Shown: one piece after another, positions 48,891-63,584 of the stretch
Layout of the letters: the number at the start of each line of letters is the position of its first letter
Numbering within the stretch: the stretch's first letter is position 1
Assembly: GCF_034190915.1 (NCBI RefSeq)
Contig: NW_026947506.1
Span: 15,995,501 to 16,059,500, forward strand
From: Cavia porcellus
Lineage: Eukaryota > Chordata > Mammalia > Rodentia > Caviidae
Reading direction: 5' to 3'
Length of the DNA stretch: 64,000 bases
Position numbers and translations under genes: made by a program
Notes under the pieces: model-generated
The model's database searches: none
Seen by the model: the letters and a program-made list of their open reading frames with translations, nothing else
What the model was told of the DNA's origin: nothing

Positions 48891-49335
48891 GATCCCACAT
48901 CTCCATTTATCTTCCCAAAACCCTGGCCACATTTGCTGCCCCTGAACCATAATATGCTAGGGCAATCCGTGGAAACTTCACTCTTCTATGTGGAAATATT
49001 AAATTGTGCCTCTCTAGGGGAGAGAAGGGACCACCGTTTTAAGGTCAGAAAAAGGAAATGCGATATTGAGAGTTTAGAAGTCGTGTATCATGCATTTTCA
49101 AATCTGTGTTTTATAATATTGTGCAAAGTGGGTTTTTACAATGTCGATGCCAAACTGAAACCAAAACTCCTGTCAATGTTGAAGGCAGACCTGGGGTGGG
49201 GCTACCCTTAGAGGCAGGGACCATGAACTTCACTCTGTAAATGCAAGACTCCTTCCTGGCTTTCTGCACCATCATGCATCCCTGGGCACCCCACTTGTAA
49301 CACGGGCTTTTTGCTGTCCCTCACTTTTCTCTGTA

Positions 49336-49341
49336 AATAAA
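49336..49341 (+). terminator. polyadenylation signal of copy 5
   Basis: AATAAA about 450 bp after the stop with a T/G-rich follower. Confidence 0.65.
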
Positions 49342-50196
49342 CCTGAATCGTACTTTGTAAAGTTGTTTGGCTCCTCATCCTTTTTCTGTATGTTAGATTC
49401 AGAAGCTAAGATAAATTTCAGTGTGCTGATGATTTCAGGCCCATCCACGGGATGAACACAGTGGATGTACAATGTCACTAATTAACATAGTAGATGGGAG
49501 AAATAAATGACCCAGAACTCAGGCTGCTGAAGCCAAAGGACAATCACACAATGCAAGTCTTTGCTCCTGTTGTCCTGTCCCAGTGACACAGACAGGCAGC
49601 ACAAGCACTACAGCACATTCCCGCAAAATCTAGGCCTCTGAGCAAGCAGTCCAATCATGGTCCTGGAGAAAAAAGAGAGGAAAATGCTCAGATTTACGAA
49701 AATGGCATAAAAGAGAATTAAAAGTAGAAGTGTTTTATGTATTTCAGAGGAATTCATGTTGAGGAAGCAAAATTTATTACTTACAACTGCACTAAGAAAT
49801 GGCTGTTGGCAAATTCACACTATAAATCTCAAAAAGAGCTTTCTCACTGTGAACATTTAATATCCATAAGAATAGCATACATGTTTCTATGATATTATGA
49901 AGAATAGAATTAAAATTAAAAATGAAAATGTAGTGGGTTTCATCTCAAAGTTTGGGCTTTTGTAAAAATCATTAGTGGTGTTACTCTGGAATCACCTAGA
50001 ATCTGTAATGGCTCAGAGCTTCTAAAAATATATAAAGAAATGGATCCCCTTGTCTTGAACAGGTACAGATTTCAAAACATTTGTTTAATCAGGGCTTACA
50101 GCTGGTAACCCTTTATGTGCTGGTTGTGTAAATCTTCATGAATGTCAATATGGGATAACAACCTGTATAACAATTATGCAGTAAAATCACTAAGAG

Positions 50197-50351
<155 letters not shown>

Positions 50352-50435
50352 TCAGTCTTTATCATGGCTTGAACTCAGGACTCACAACCTGGTTATTGCC
50401 AGGCAAGTGCTTCTTTGGCTCAGTTTACTGCCTGA
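50352..50435 (-). repeat. ID-like SINE, minus strand (unit 5)
   Basis: Same reverse-complement ID-type element as at 15010. Confidence 0.5.
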
Positions 50436-52463
50436 CTTTTGCAGATATTTGGCATACACATGTCCTATTCTTGTGTCCTTAATCCTAGAAGTGTCCCTTT
50501 CTCACCTCAAGCCGGATGAGATTTTTGAAAATGAGACAAAATTATTCACTCTGTGTGCATATTTCTTGATAAGAACTATGGTTCTTAGATGTTATAGGAA
50601 TATGTGTTTTGGTATTATCACCCTCAAGTTTTATTTCACGTCCATTCTCTCCTCCTCATTAAAGAGAATAAAACAGGAAAAGCTTTAAAGGAGGAAGAAA
50701 GGAAATTTTTTATTAATTTTTTGTGTGAAAACTTTCAGAACACAGATTCCTCAGCTGTCCATACCTGACTTGCTGATTATGTAGGAGTCATCCCAGTTGC
50801 TTGGGAATCCCTGTTCATCCTACAAGGGAGAACATTCAAATGTTAATTTTTTTCTTTCCAAATATGTAAATAATTATTATCTTTTACATGAAATGTGGAA
50901 ATTAAAAAGTATGAGTTTCTATCACTGCATCAAATGAACAACAAAAAACATTGAAAATAACTTACAAAGTGTAATTTCCTCATAGTGAAATGAATGGAGC
51001 AAAGTGGATTAGGGCAGAAGATTTTTCAGGGCAAGCACAGGTCTTCTCAGCTTCTCTGAGTACAAATATGTGTTACAGTGACTTATTGTCAAGTGCTTCA
51101 TAGAAACAGAAGTTATATTGAATGTACAAATTGACCAAAAGAATGTTTTCCTTGCAATTCTAAAGAGGAACCAGGCAAGAATTGCAGCTTAAGTGGCTGA
51201 AGGGCAACCAGTGAGATATGGTGCTATATTAACACTCTTGTGAGAATGACATGCCAGCTGTTAAGCATTAGGAGTTAGGACTGAGAATGCCTGTTCATTC
51301 CCTCAGTTGGTGTCACAGTTGTGAACTCTTGAAGGCTGATGTGCTCCCGTTTCCAGAAAACAATCATCCCTCTGTGATGTTGGGATTCGATGGGGGTTAA
51401 TGCTAATCCAACATTACTAGCAGAAGACTTTTTTGAAGAAACCACTTGTTTGACTGCTTAATTCTAAGAAAAATATATGACAGAAGATGAACAAGAATTT
51501 GCCATAACTTTACAGGCATTCTGAAGCAAGGAAATCACCAACTGCATTTGGCAAGCACTGAAAGGCATGCCAAAGTCCCCGGAGGCACCAATTTACCTGT
51601 ATCACCAAAGTTGTGTGTCACACATTCTCGAGCTACTAGTGAAGGCATCTTGTGACACTTCCAACTCTTATGTGCAAACAACACACTAATAAATAAAGTA
51701 TCTATCCAGGAGTCCCGGATGATGAAAGTGGTAGGAGACTAGTGACAAATAGTAAAATTGCATGAACCATTTCATTTCCTTCATTCAAGTCTAATCACAA
51801 TATGACTGATTATTTATGTGTATAGTTAGCATGTAGTGATCTCTCAGTCAGCAAATCAACAACCCTAGGAAAACATGGAACAGATTTAGAGTTTTCTAAC
51901 CAAAATGGGAAGCAACAGGAGCCAAATGTACCTGACCTTGAAAGCAGGCACATGGATTAGCCTTATCACACCTCTGTGGAAGACATCTCGGTCTAAATTC
52001 TTAGGTACTGTAACCCTGAATCTTTAAAGTTTCTATTCCTCTTTACTTTCCATTTTGCACTTGTAATTCATCCTACTGTCATCTTGTAATCTCAATAAAC
52101 CGCAACTTATTATGTATCACAAGGTATATGCCAGGAAATACTCTTGTATCTGTACACAAGAATGTGGAAAAATTTTTGCCCCTTCAGGTCTAACACAGCT
52201 CTAGGGCTGGATTAGAAACAAAAGCAGCATTTTCCCACCTTTCATCAGCCTGGTTTAAAAGGCATTGCTACAGAAATTGAATTCGTGAAAAAATGTAAAA
52301 AATGTTCCTACAAGGCTGATGACATTTTCCATGCAAATGGAATTCCACAGTGTATCCAAGGAAGAAACTTATACAATATCCTAAGAAGGGTTAATTTTGG
52401 AAAAATTTTACCCTATTTAAAAGGCACTTGAAGAACTTGCATGTCGTTAGGTTTACTACATTT

Positions 52464-52502
<39 letters not shown>

Positions 52503-54306
52503 CTGTATCTCTAATAGTGAGTGTTATGCTCATATTTATAAAAGTAGCTATAGAGAAGAAAATTTATTACAAATTACCCATTATTTCTATTTTTCTTGTC
52601 ATTTTGTACAAGAAAGTATCTTCTTAATGTAGAAATATCAAAATCTACACAACTGAATTACAACTAGTGCACATATTTTGTATAAAATTCAGAACCTAAA
52701 ATTAACTAAGAGAGCACAGCAATGATGATTGTTGGGTATTGTACTGATAGGGGCATTGAACCTATTTTGGTTATGCTAGTTATTGCAGAATCAGGAAATC
52801 ATCAACACTAGTGAGGGGAGATGTTTGGACCTGGGGACTCTTGTTCCTGGTAACAGTGACAGCTAGTGAGGCCAGTGGACAATGCTGAGAGACTCAGCAG
52901 TGTAGGTAAGCAGCAGACATCGAGGTGTTTACTGTCTGGCACAGAATGGAGAAGGATTTTGTCATTCAGCGGGAGGGAATGTTTGGCGGGATCCATGTTG
53001 AAGTGAAATCAGATGAACCTTAACCAGAACAGCTGCTGGCTTCCTTTACAAGACCCTAGTTGGGTGCAGACACATGGAAATTGATTGGAATGAGCTTATT
53101 CAAATGAGCCTCCTCTTGAGGCAGGCTGGCTAATGCTGTCTACTACTCCATCATAAGGCAGTGCCTGGTTTGAAGGGAAAGAATGGCGGACCTCAGAACA
53201 CTGTATCCATAGGGCATCTAATAATGAATCCAGAGAGAATCCTGGAAGAGAACGATTTTTTTTTCATTCATTTTTCTCTTTGGTTTGGTATTTTCTTGTT
53301 TTATTCATCTGCTTTTGATTTCTCCTTTATTTTGTTCTTAATTTCTGTGGGTGACTGTGATTCCTAACTTCCCTGTGGGTATGCTTTTGTTTGGATTTCA
53401 ATTTTTCTCTTTCAAATCTCATTTAGTCTTCTGCATTAGTTTCCCCCAGTAGGTGGGATCCATCTACCATCTCCGTTGTATTGTAATCTCTTTCCCTTTG
53501 GCCATTACTCTTCTTCCTCTGAAATATATTTTGAATCTTAACCCTTGAGGACAGATTGGACATATCATGAATTCATATATTGTTTATGATTGTTTGCATT
53601 CTGTTTTATCTTCCCGATTTCAGTTCATACTGTTAGGAAACTAGCAAGTATCACTCCAGGAATTCAATTGAAACAGAAAAGACATGAGAACACACAAATC
53701 AGACTAATCCTCTGGCACCCAGGCCAATAAAGCAAACCTGGGGGGAAATGAGGTTGCAAAATTTGAAAACCCAATGGTAGGTTACTTCAATGTGGCAACA
53801 AGGCAATTCAATGAGGCTGTGGAATATATTAAATCAGAAGTAAACTCTCAAGTAACCACAACTAACTACAGAGATTACCAAAATACACAACATTCTTAGT
53901 GATGTTAGTTCAGACACAGTCAAAAAAAAAGGCGAGCTTACAAGAACTGTTGAAGCACAACCTAAGAAATAAATGAGCCCATTAAATAGATTCAAGCCAA
54001 TATGCAAGAGAAAAAAAATCCAGTTTAAAAATTCAGAGCACTTTAGGCCAGTTTGAGGAAAGGACTTCACATACTGAGTACAGGCTGGCACTTAGTGACG
54101 AGGAGAGACAACAAATGACATTAAAAGCACTTTGTAGACATCATGACAGAAAGCTTTCCTGGTACAGAAGAGGAATTTAACCTACCAATAATTGAGGCAA
54201 TTATTTCTCCAGTTAGCACTGATTAAAAGAATTCTACCTGCCCATGTGTAATAGACAAGTTTGCAGACATTCAAATAAAAATAGAGTATTAAAATCTGTT
54301 AGGGAT

Positions 54307-54405
54307 GGGCTGGGGATTTCTCTCAGTAGCATAAGCAACTTCCTGGCAAGCAGTAGTCCTGAGTTCTATCCCTGGTAACAATAAAAACGAAAAAGAGAAA
54401 ACAAA
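54307..54405 (+). repeat. ID-like SINE (unit 6)
   Basis: Same element as in units 4 and 5. Confidence 0.6.
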
Positions 54406-54594
54406 AATATCTGTTAGGCATGAGGACTGTTGTGCTCCTTCCTATAAGGTCCCCAAGTACATGAGGGTATGTAACACTTCTGAGGCTGGAGAAAAACTGG
54501 ATCACACTCTGAGTATGTAAAACAGAAAAAAGAGAAGCTTTGGAAGAAAGCCAGTGATATCTATCCCTGAAGTGGTAGCCCTTCTTACTGTCTA

Positions 54595-54672
54595 CCTTCC
54601 TTTCTTCCTTCCTTCCTGCCTTCCTTCCTTCCTTCCTTCCTTGCTTCCTTCTTTCCTTCCTTGCTTCCTTCC
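54595..54672. repeat. (CTTC)n microsatellite (unit 6)
   Basis: CTTC tract with TTTC and TGCC interruptions identical to those in unit 7. Confidence 0.95.
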
Positions 54673-54707
54673 ATCCCTCATTCCCTCTGTCCTTTCATTC
54701 TTTTGGT

Positions 54708-54823
54708 TTTTAATTCAAGTTAGTATTTAATCCCACATGTCCTTGAAACTGCAATGATATTCCTGCCTCAGCTTTGAGAGTGCTGGGATTAATGATGTGT
54801 TCGCCCACACCCTGCAAATCAGC
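54708..54823 (-). repeat. B1-like SINE, minus strand (unit 6)
   Basis: Same element as in the other units. Confidence 0.65.
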
Positions 54824-56120
54824 ATTGTTATTTTGTGTGAAAGGAGATAAAATTATACACAACAAAACAGAGCAACATTGGACATAATAACTCAATGTAA
54901 GAGATATAAATTTCAAAACTAGATAATCTGAAATCTTCCCTATCTATCATGTTTTCTCTTGTTTTCTTCCAAATAGTTGTCCATGTCTTGCCACACAGAG
55001 AATTCATACTGAGCAACCTAGTATAAAATTAATCCAAACAGTCTGAGAAAGGAGTTTTAGGTTTTTAAAATCAGACAAAAAGGAAGTCACTAATGGCTGT
55101 GCTAGAATCTGTTGTTTGCTTCAAAATGCCTGTGCATACTTTCATGTATGTGGAAACTCAGTTAAACACAACCAGCTTAAAAAAAAAAGACCATATTTTA
55201 TAGAACAAACCAAAACACGGATAAAAGTATTGGTCTTCAAAGAGATGATAGAAGGAAATCCGCTCCTTACTACATTGCCTAGGGTCAACCTCTCAAGGGA
55301 CGTCCAGATTACTGGCTCCAACTTGCCAATGGGATAGGGGGAGAAGATGTGATGTTGGTTTCTCAGCCTGCAGGCTGGCAGAATCACAGCTGCTCATGGT
55401 GGGGAGAGGGTTTGCCTGGACTCCTGGCACTCGCAGCATGACCCATGTCCCAGGAAATTCCAGTGGAACTCAGTAATATTACTATTTCCAAACATTGGAT
55501 CCAAGGAGTGAACTAGGTTAGTAAGAGATCTAAGAGCTCTGAGGAAGTAGCATTTACAGTTGTCCCACACTAGACTTTAGGTTTAGAGACATTCTGCCAA
55601 TATTCACTGTTTGTGCCTGTCCCAAATCCATGTCCCTTGCTCCCGACACTGTATCAGATTACCCAGAAGAACCACCTCTTCACTCCCAGCACACCTATTT
55701 CTCATGGAGCCTTGAATCTGCTCCCTTCACATTACTTCCCTGCAACTGGCTTTCACCCACATGTGATCCCAAGGGAAAAGGTGCCTTATTGACCTCTCAG
55801 TCCTGCTTTGCTCCTTACCACCAGAAAGGAATAAACACAGAGGGCCTACTGAGAACAGTGGCATGCTGGAGTTACTATCCTCCACCCTAGTCTCTCATGT
55901 TCTGGAAATGGCAGGAAGACGATAGACCAGAGAACTCCCCCATATGAATGAGACAAAAGAAATTGTGGGCTAGTAAAACAGACTGTTTTCATAAACATAT
56001 AGAAAAGACAGGTAGGATGAAAATTGACTGACTCTCACATTTTGAGTGAGACACACCTAGGGCAATTGGATTAGAATAGGGTGGGAAGAACCACCATAGG
56101 GTGGATCCTGTCCTAAGAGT

Positions 56121-56128
56121 TATAAAAG
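56121..56128 (+). promoter_or_regulatory. TATA box of SPOP-like copy 6
   Basis: TATAAAAG, 411 bp before the first ATG of an intact copy. Confidence 0.5.
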
Positions 56129-56531
56129 GGACACCAAGAAGGAAGAATCCTTTCTGTTTCCATGATGAGGTGGTTCCCTGCTTGAAACTTGGAATTCATA
56201 TCCTTGCTTCCAGCCCAGATGAATTAGCCTCCTGAAAGGAACTCAGACGGGACTCAACAAGGCTTCGTATTTTAAGGTCAGTGCATTTTGGTGAGCTATT
56301 TCTTTGAGTGATCAAGAAACATTTCAGAGTTGACTTATATACTAGGAAATCTCAGTCAGCTTATTTCTAAATACGTATTTCTTTTAATCTATACATTAGG
56401 CTCTCTACTTGTGATTGCCATACTGCCCTGCCTGGCTTGGAACTGCTGACTGCAGTGAAATTTGTACCATCTGGTGAAGAAGAAATTTGATTCCTGTGAC
56501 TTGACAAGCTTGCTGCACTTTCACTCTGCTG

Positions 56532-57656
56532 ATGTTAAGGGTTTCCAGTACCGCAGGCCCAGCAGAAATGTCACAGGGGCCAGCAGTGGACAGCAGGTAC
56601 ACCACAGACATCAAAGTAGTGAACGTGTCCTTTTTGTGGACCATTGATAACATTAGATTTTGCCTAAAGGAAATAGATGACTGCATTCAAAGTTCAATCT
56701 TTTCAGCTGAAGGAAATGATCAAGTGAAATGGTGCTTACGACTCTACCCAAATGGTCTTGATGAACAAAGCAAAGATTATGTGTGCTTATACCTGGGAAT
56801 GATCTGCTGTCCAAGGAGGGTAGCTCATGCAAAATTCACCTTTTCCATTCTGAATGCCAAAGGAGAGAAAACCAAGGTGCTCTCAAGTCCACAAGCTTAT
56901 ACATTTGTGCGAGGAAAGGACTGGGGATTCAAACATTTCATCCTTAGAGAGTTTCTTTTGGATCCAAACAATGGGCTTCTCTCCAATGACAAGCTTTCCT
57001 TCTTCTGTGAAGTGAAAGTAGCACAAGATCCCACCAATCATTCCAGCCAGAATATTAGGAAGCTGGTTAAGGTTCCTGAGGGCTGCTTGGCAGAGGATCT
57101 AGGAGGACTGTGGGAGCGATCCCAGCTCTCAGACTGTTGCTTGTGTGTGGCTGGCCAGGAATTCCAGGCTCACAAAGCCATCTTAGCAGCTCGCTCTCCA
57201 GTTTTCATGGCGTTGTTGGAACATGAAAAGCAAGGAAGCAAAAAGAATCGTGTTGAAATCAGTGACATGGATCCTGAAGTTTTTAAGGAAATGATATACT
57301 TTATGTACACTGGAAAGGCACCAAACCTAGGGATCATGGCAACTGAACTGCTGGAGGCTGCAAGCAGGTTTGGTCTGGAGCGCCTGAAGCTCATGTGTGA
57401 GAACCACCTGTGCAGCAACCTCTCTGTGGAGAATGCCGTGGAAATCCTCATCTTGGCTGACCTCCACAGTGCACATCAGTTGAAAACCCGGACCCTGGAT
57501 TTCATCAATTTTCATGTTTCTGACATCCTGGAGACCTCTGAGTGGAAGGCCATGGTGGTGTCCCACCCTCACTTGGTGGCCGAAGCCTATCACTCTCTGG
57601 TTTCCATGCAGTGTGCATTCATAGTACCCCCATGCAAGCGTATGAGACTGTCCTAA
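56532..57656 (+). CDS. SPOP-like MATH-BTB protein, copy 6, intact (374 aa)
   Basis: The second intact copy, gapless against SPOP from Met1 to the end. It carries the class-B residues H99, K110 and H135 (K110 is also the SPOP residue), keeps P167 and V179 as in SPOP, and has M176R unique in the window. MATH cleft residues (Y87, F102, Y123, F125, K129, D130, W131, F133, K134) and BTB dimer leucines are present. The CUL3 motif position is KQG, as in all copies. The C-terminus CKRMRLS is the most basic of the set and the nearest to the SPOP nuclear signal, and Tyr353 is kept. This is the best candidate for a functional gene. Expression in oocytes or early embryos would fit related rodent genes but cannot be read from the sequence. 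Confidence 0.9.
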   Translation: MLRVSSTAGPAEMSQGPAVDSRYTTDIKVVNVSFLWTIDNIRFCLKEIDDCIQSSIFSAEGNDQVKWCLRLYPNGLDEQSKDYVCLYLGMICCPRRVAHAKFTFSILNAKGEKTKVLSSPQAYTFVRGKDWGFKHFILREFLLDPNNGLLSNDKLSFFCEVKVAQDPTNHSSQNIRKLVKVPEGCLAEDLGGLWERSQLSDCCLCVAGQEFQAHKAILAARSPVFMALLEHEKQGSKKNRVEISDMDPEVFKEMIYFMYTGKAPNLGIMATELLEAASRFGLERLKLMCENHLCSNLSVENAVEILILADLHSAHQLKTRTLDFINFHVSDILETSEWKAMVVSHPHLVAEAYHSLVSMQCAFIVPPCKRMRLS

Positions 57657-58101
57657 GATCCCACATCTCCATTTATCTTCCCAAAACCCTGGCCACATTT
57701 GCTGCCCCTGAACCATAATATGCTAGGGCAATCCGTGGAAACTTCACTCTTCTATGTGGAAATATTAAATTGTGCCTCTCTAGGGGAGAGAAGGGACCAC
57801 CGTCTTAAGGTCAGAAAAAGGAAATGCGAAATTGAGAGTTTAGAAGTCGTGTATCATGCATTTTCAAATCTGTGTTTTATAATATTGTGCAAAGTGGGTT
57901 TTTACAATGTCGATGCCAAACTGAAACCAAAACTCCTGTCAATGTTGAAGTCAGACCTGGGGTGGGGCTACCCTTAGAGGTAGGGACCATGAACTTCACT
58001 CTGTAAATGCAAGACTCCTTCCTGGCTTTCTGCACCATCATGCATCCCTGGGCACCCCACTTGTAACACGGGCTTTTTGCTGTCCCTCACTTTTCTCTGT
58101 A

Positions 58102-58107
58102 AATAAA
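58102..58107 (+). terminator. polyadenylation signal of copy 6
   Basis: AATAAA about 450 bp after the stop with a T/G-rich follower. Confidence 0.65.
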
Positions 58108-58962
58108 CCTGAATCGTACTTTGTAAAGTTGTTTGGCTCCTCATCCTTTTTCTGTATGTTAGATTCAGAAGCTAAGAAAAATTTCAGTGTGCTGATGATT
58201 TCAGGCCCATCCACGGGATGAACACAGTGGATGTACAATGTCACTAATTAACATAGTAGATGGGAGAAATAAATGACCCAGAACTCAGGCTGCTGAAGCC
58301 AAAGGACAATCACACAATGCAAGTCTTTGCTCATGTTGTCCTGTCCCAGTGACACAGACAGGCAGCACAAGCACTACAGCACATTCCCGCAAAATCTAGG
58401 CCTCTGAGCGAGCAGTCCAATCATGGTCCTGGAGAAAAAAGAGAGGAAAATGCTCAGATTTATGAAAATGGCATAAAAGAGAATTAAAAGTAGAAGTGTT
58501 TTATGTATTTCAGAGGAATTCATGTTGAGGAAGCAAAATTTATTACTTACAACTGCACTAAGAAATGGCTGTTGCCAAATTCACACTATAAATCTCAAAA
58601 AGAGCTTTCTCACTGTGAACATTTAATATCCATAAGAATAGAATACATGTTTCTATGATATTATGAAGAATAGAATTAAAATTAAAAATGAAAACGTAGT
58701 GGGTTTCATCTCAAAGTTTGGGCTTTTGTAAAAATCATTAGTGGTGTTACTCTGGAATCACCTAGAATCTGTAATGGCTCAGAGCTTCTAAAAATATATA
58801 AAGAAATGGATCCCCTTGTCTTGAACAGGTACAGATTTCAAAACATTTGTTTAATCAGGGCTTACAGCTGGTAACCCTTTATGCGCTGGTTGTGTAAATC
58901 TTCATGAATGTCAATATGGGATAACAACCTGTATAACAATTATGCCGTAAAATCACTAAGAG

Positions 58963-59112
<150 letters not shown>

Positions 59113-59196
59113 CAGTCTTTATCATGGCTTGAACTCACAACTCACAACCTGGTTATTGCCAGGCAAGTGCTTCTTTGGCTCAGTTTACTGCCTGAC
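59113..59196 (-). repeat. ID-like SINE, minus strand (unit 6)
   Basis: Same reverse-complement ID-type element as at 15010. Confidence 0.5.
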
Positions 59197-61224
59197 TTTT
59201 GCAGATATTTGGCATACACATGTCCTATTCTTGTGTCCTTAATCCTAGAAGTGTCCCTTTCTTACCTCAAGCCGGCTGAGATTTTTGAAAATGAGACAAA
59301 ATTATTCACTCTGTGTGCATATTTCTTGAAAAGAACTATGGTTCTTAGATGTTATAGGAATATGTGTTTTGGTATTATCACCCTCAAGTTTTATTTCACG
59401 TCCATTCTCTCCTCCTCATTAAAGAGAATAAAACAGGAAAAGCTTTAAAGGAGGAAGAAAGGAAATTTTTTATTAATTTTTTGTGTGAAAACTTTCAGAA
59501 CACAGATTCCTCAGCTGTCCATACCTGACTTGCTGATTATGTAGGAGTCATCCCAGTTGCTTGGGAATCGCTGTTCATCCTACAAGGGAGAACATTCAAA
59601 TGTTAATTTTTTTCTTTCAAAATATGTAAATAATTATTATCTTTTACATGAAATGTGGAAATTAAAAAGTATGAGTTTCTATCACTGCATCAAATGAACA
59701 ACAAAAAACATTGAAAATAACTTACAAAGTGTAATTTCCTCATAGTGAAATGAATGGAGCAAAGTGGATTAGGGCAGAAGATTTTTCAGGGCAAGCACAG
59801 GTCTTCTCAGCTTCTCTGAGTACAAATATGTGTTACAGTGACTTATTGTCAAGTGCTTCATAGAAACAGAAGTTATATTGAATGTACAAATTGACCAAAA
59901 GAATGTTTTCCTTGCAATTCTACAGAGGAACCAGGCAAGAATTGCAGCTGAGGTGGCTGAAGGGCAACCAGTGAGATATGGCGCTATATTAACACTCTTG
60001 TGAGAATGAGATGCCAGCTGTTAAGCATTAGGAGTTAGGACTGAGAATGCCTGTTCATTCCCTCAGTTGGTGTCACAGTTGTGAACTCTTGAAGGCTGAA
60101 GTGCTCCCGTTTCCAGAAAACAATCATCCCTCTGCGATGTTGGGATTCGATGGGGGTTAATGCTAATCCAACATTACTAGCAGAAGACTTTTTTGAAGAA
60201 ACCACTTGTTTAACTGCTTAATTCTAAGAAAAATATATGACAGAAGATGAACAAGAATTTGCCATAACTTTACAGGCATTCTGAAGCAAGGAAATCACCA
60301 ACTGCATTTGGCAAGCACTGAAAGGCCTGCCAAAGTCCCCGGAGGCACCAATTTACCTGTATCATCCAAAGTTGTGTGTCACACATTCTCGAGCTACTAG
60401 TGAAGGCATCTTGTGACACTTCCAACTCTTATGTGCAAACAACACACTAATAAATAAAGTATCTATCCAGGAGTCCCGGATGATGAAAGTGGTAGGAGAC
60501 TAGTGACAAATAGTAAAATTGCATGAACCATTTCGTTTCCTTCATTCAACTCTAATCACAATATGGCTGATTATTTATGTGTATAGTTAGCATGTAGTGA
60601 TCTCTCAGTCAGCAAATCAACAACCCTAGGAAAACATGGAACAGATTTAGAGTTTTCTAACCAAAATGGGAAGCAACAGGAGCCAAATGTACCTGACCTT
60701 GAAAGCAGGCACATGGATTAGCCTTATCACACCTCTGTGGAAGACATCTGGGTCTAAATTCTTAGGTACTGTAACCCTGAATCTTTAAAGACTCTATTCC
60801 TCTTTACTTTCCATTTTGCACTTGTAATTCATCCTACTGTCATCTTGTAATCTCAATAAACCGCAACTTACTATGTATCACAAGGTATATGCCAGGCAAT
60901 ACTCTTGTATCTGTACACAAGAATGTGGAAAAATTTTTGCCCCTTCAGTTCTAACACAGCTCTAGGGCTGGATTAGAAACAAAAGCAGCATTTTCCGACC
61001 TTTCATCAGCCATGTTTAAAAGGCATTGCTACACAAATAGAATTCGTCAAAAAATTTACAAAATGTTCCTACAAGGCTGATGACATTTTCCATGCAAATG
61101 GAATTCCACAGTGTGTCCAAGGAAGAAACTTATACAATATTCTAAGAAGGGTTAATTTTGGAAAAATTTTACCCTATTTAAAAGGCACTTGAAGAACTTG
61201 CATTTCGTTAGCTTTACTACATTT

Positions 61225-61271
<47 letters not shown>

Positions 61272-63067
61272 CTCTAATAGTGAGTGTTATGCTCATATTT
61301 GTAAAAGTAGCTATAGAGAAGAAAATTTATTACAAATTACCCATGATTTCTATTTTTCTTGTCATTTTGTACAAGAAAGTATCTTCTTAATGTAGAAGTA
61401 TCAAAATCTACACAACTGAATTACAACTAGTGCACATATTTTGTATAAAATTCAGAACCTAAAATTAACTAAGAGAGCACAGCAATAATGATTGTTGGGT
61501 ATTGTACTGATAGGGGCATTGAACCTATTTTGGTTATGCTAGTTATTGCAGAATCAGGAAATCATCAATTCTAGTGAGGGGAGATGTTTGGACCTGTGGA
61601 CTCTTGTTCCTGGTAACAGTGACAGCTAGTGAGGCCAGTGGACAATGCTGAGAGACTCAGCAGTGTAGGTAAGCAGCAGACATCGAGGTCTTTACTGTCT
61701 GGCACAGAATGGAGAAGGATTTTGTCATTCAGCAGGAGGGAATGTTTGGCGGGAGCCATGTTGAAGTGAAGTCAGATGACCTTAACCAGAACAGCTGCTG
61801 GCTTCCTTTAGAAGACACTAGTTGGGTGCAGACACATGGAAATCGATTGGAATGAGCTTATTCAAATGAGCCTCCTCTTGAGACAGGCTGGCTAATGCTG
61901 TCTACTACTCCATCATAAGGCAGTGCCTGGTTTGAAGGGAAAGAATGGCGGAACTCAGAACACTGTATCCATAGGGCATCTAATAATGAATCCAGAGAGA
62001 ATCCTGGAAGAGAACGATTTTTTTTTCATTCATTTTTCTCTTTGGTTTGGTATTTTCTTGTTTTAACCATCTGCTTTTAATTTCTCCTTTATTTTGTTCT
62101 TAATTTCTGCGGGTGACTGTGATTCCTAACTTCCCTGTGGGTATGCTTTTGTTTGGATTTCAATTTTTCTCTTTCAAATCTCATTTAGTCTTCTGCATTA
62201 GTTTCCCCCAGTAGGTGGGATCCATCTACCATCTCCGTTGTATTGTAATCTCTTTCCCTTTTGCCATTACTCTTCTTCCTCTGAAATATATTTTGAATCT
62301 TAACCCTTGAGGACAGATTGGACATATCATGAATCCATATATTGTTTATGATTGTTTGCATTCTGTTTCATTTTCCCGATTTCAGTTCATACTGTTAGGA
62401 AACTAGCAAGTATCACTCCAGGAATTCAATTGAATCAGAAAAGACATGAGAACACAAATCAGACTAATCCTCTGGCACCCAGGCCAATAAAGCAAACCTG
62501 GGTGGAAATGAGGTTGAAAATTTGAAAACCCAATGGTAGGTTACTTCAATGTGGCAACAAGGCAATTGAATGAGGCTGTGGAATATATTAAAACAGAAGT
62601 AAACTCTCAAGTAACCACAACTAACTACAGAGATTACCAAAATACACAACATTTTAGTGATGTTAGTTCAGACACAGCCAAAAAAAAAAAAGGCGAGCTT
62701 ACAAGAACTGTTGAAGCACAACCTAAGAAATAAATGAACCCATTAAATAGATTCAAGCTGATATGCAAGAGAAAAAAAATCCAGTTTAAAAATTCAGAGC
62801 ACTTTAGGCCAGTTTGAGGAAAGGACTTCACATACTGAGTACAGGCTGGCACTTAGTGACGAGGAGAGACAACAAATGACATTAAAAGCACTTTGTAGAC
62901 ATCATGACAGAAAGCTTTCCTGGTACAGAAGAGGAATTTAACCTACCAATAATTGAGGCAATTATTTCTCCAGTTAGCACTGATTAAAAGAATTCTACCT
63001 GCCCATGTGTAATAGACAAGTTTGCAGACATTCAAATAAAAATAGAGTATTAAAATCTGTTAGGGAT

Positions 63068-63166
63068 GGGCTGGGGATTTCTCTCAGTAGCATAAGCAAC
63101 TTCCTGGCAAGCAGTAGTCCTGAGTTCTATCCCTGGTAACAATAAAAACGAAAAAGAGAAAACAAA
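63068..63166 (+). repeat. ID-like SINE (unit 7)
   Basis: Same element as in units 4-6. Confidence 0.6.
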
Positions 63167-63355
63167 AATATCTGTTAGGCATGAGGACTGTTGTGCTCCT
63201 TCCTATAAGGTCCCCAAGTACATGAGGGTATGTAACACTTCTGAGGCTGGAGAAAAACTGGATCACACTCTGAGTATGTAAAACAGAAAAAAGAGAAGCT
63301 TTGGAAGAAAGCCAGTGATATCTATCCCTGAAGTGGTAGCCCTTCTTACTGTCTA

Positions 63356-63433
63356 CCTTCCTTTCTTCCTTCCTTCCTGCCTTCCTTCCTTCCTTCCTTC
63401 CTTGCTTCCTTCTTTCCTTCCTTGCTTCCTTCC
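63356..63433. repeat. (CTTC)n microsatellite (unit 7)
   Basis: CTTC tract matching that of unit 6 in length and interruptions. Confidence 0.95.
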
Positions 63434-63468
63434 ATCCCTCATTCCCTCTGTCCTTTCATTCTTTTGGT

Positions 63469-63584
63469 TTTTAATTCAAGTTAGTATTTAATCCCACATG
63501 TCCTTGAAACTGCAATGATATTCCTGCCTCAGCTTTGAGAGTGCTGGGATTAATGATGTGTTCGCCCACACCCTGCAAATCAGC
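63469..63584 (-). repeat. B1-like SINE, minus strand (unit 7)
   Basis: Same element as in the other units. Confidence 0.65.
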
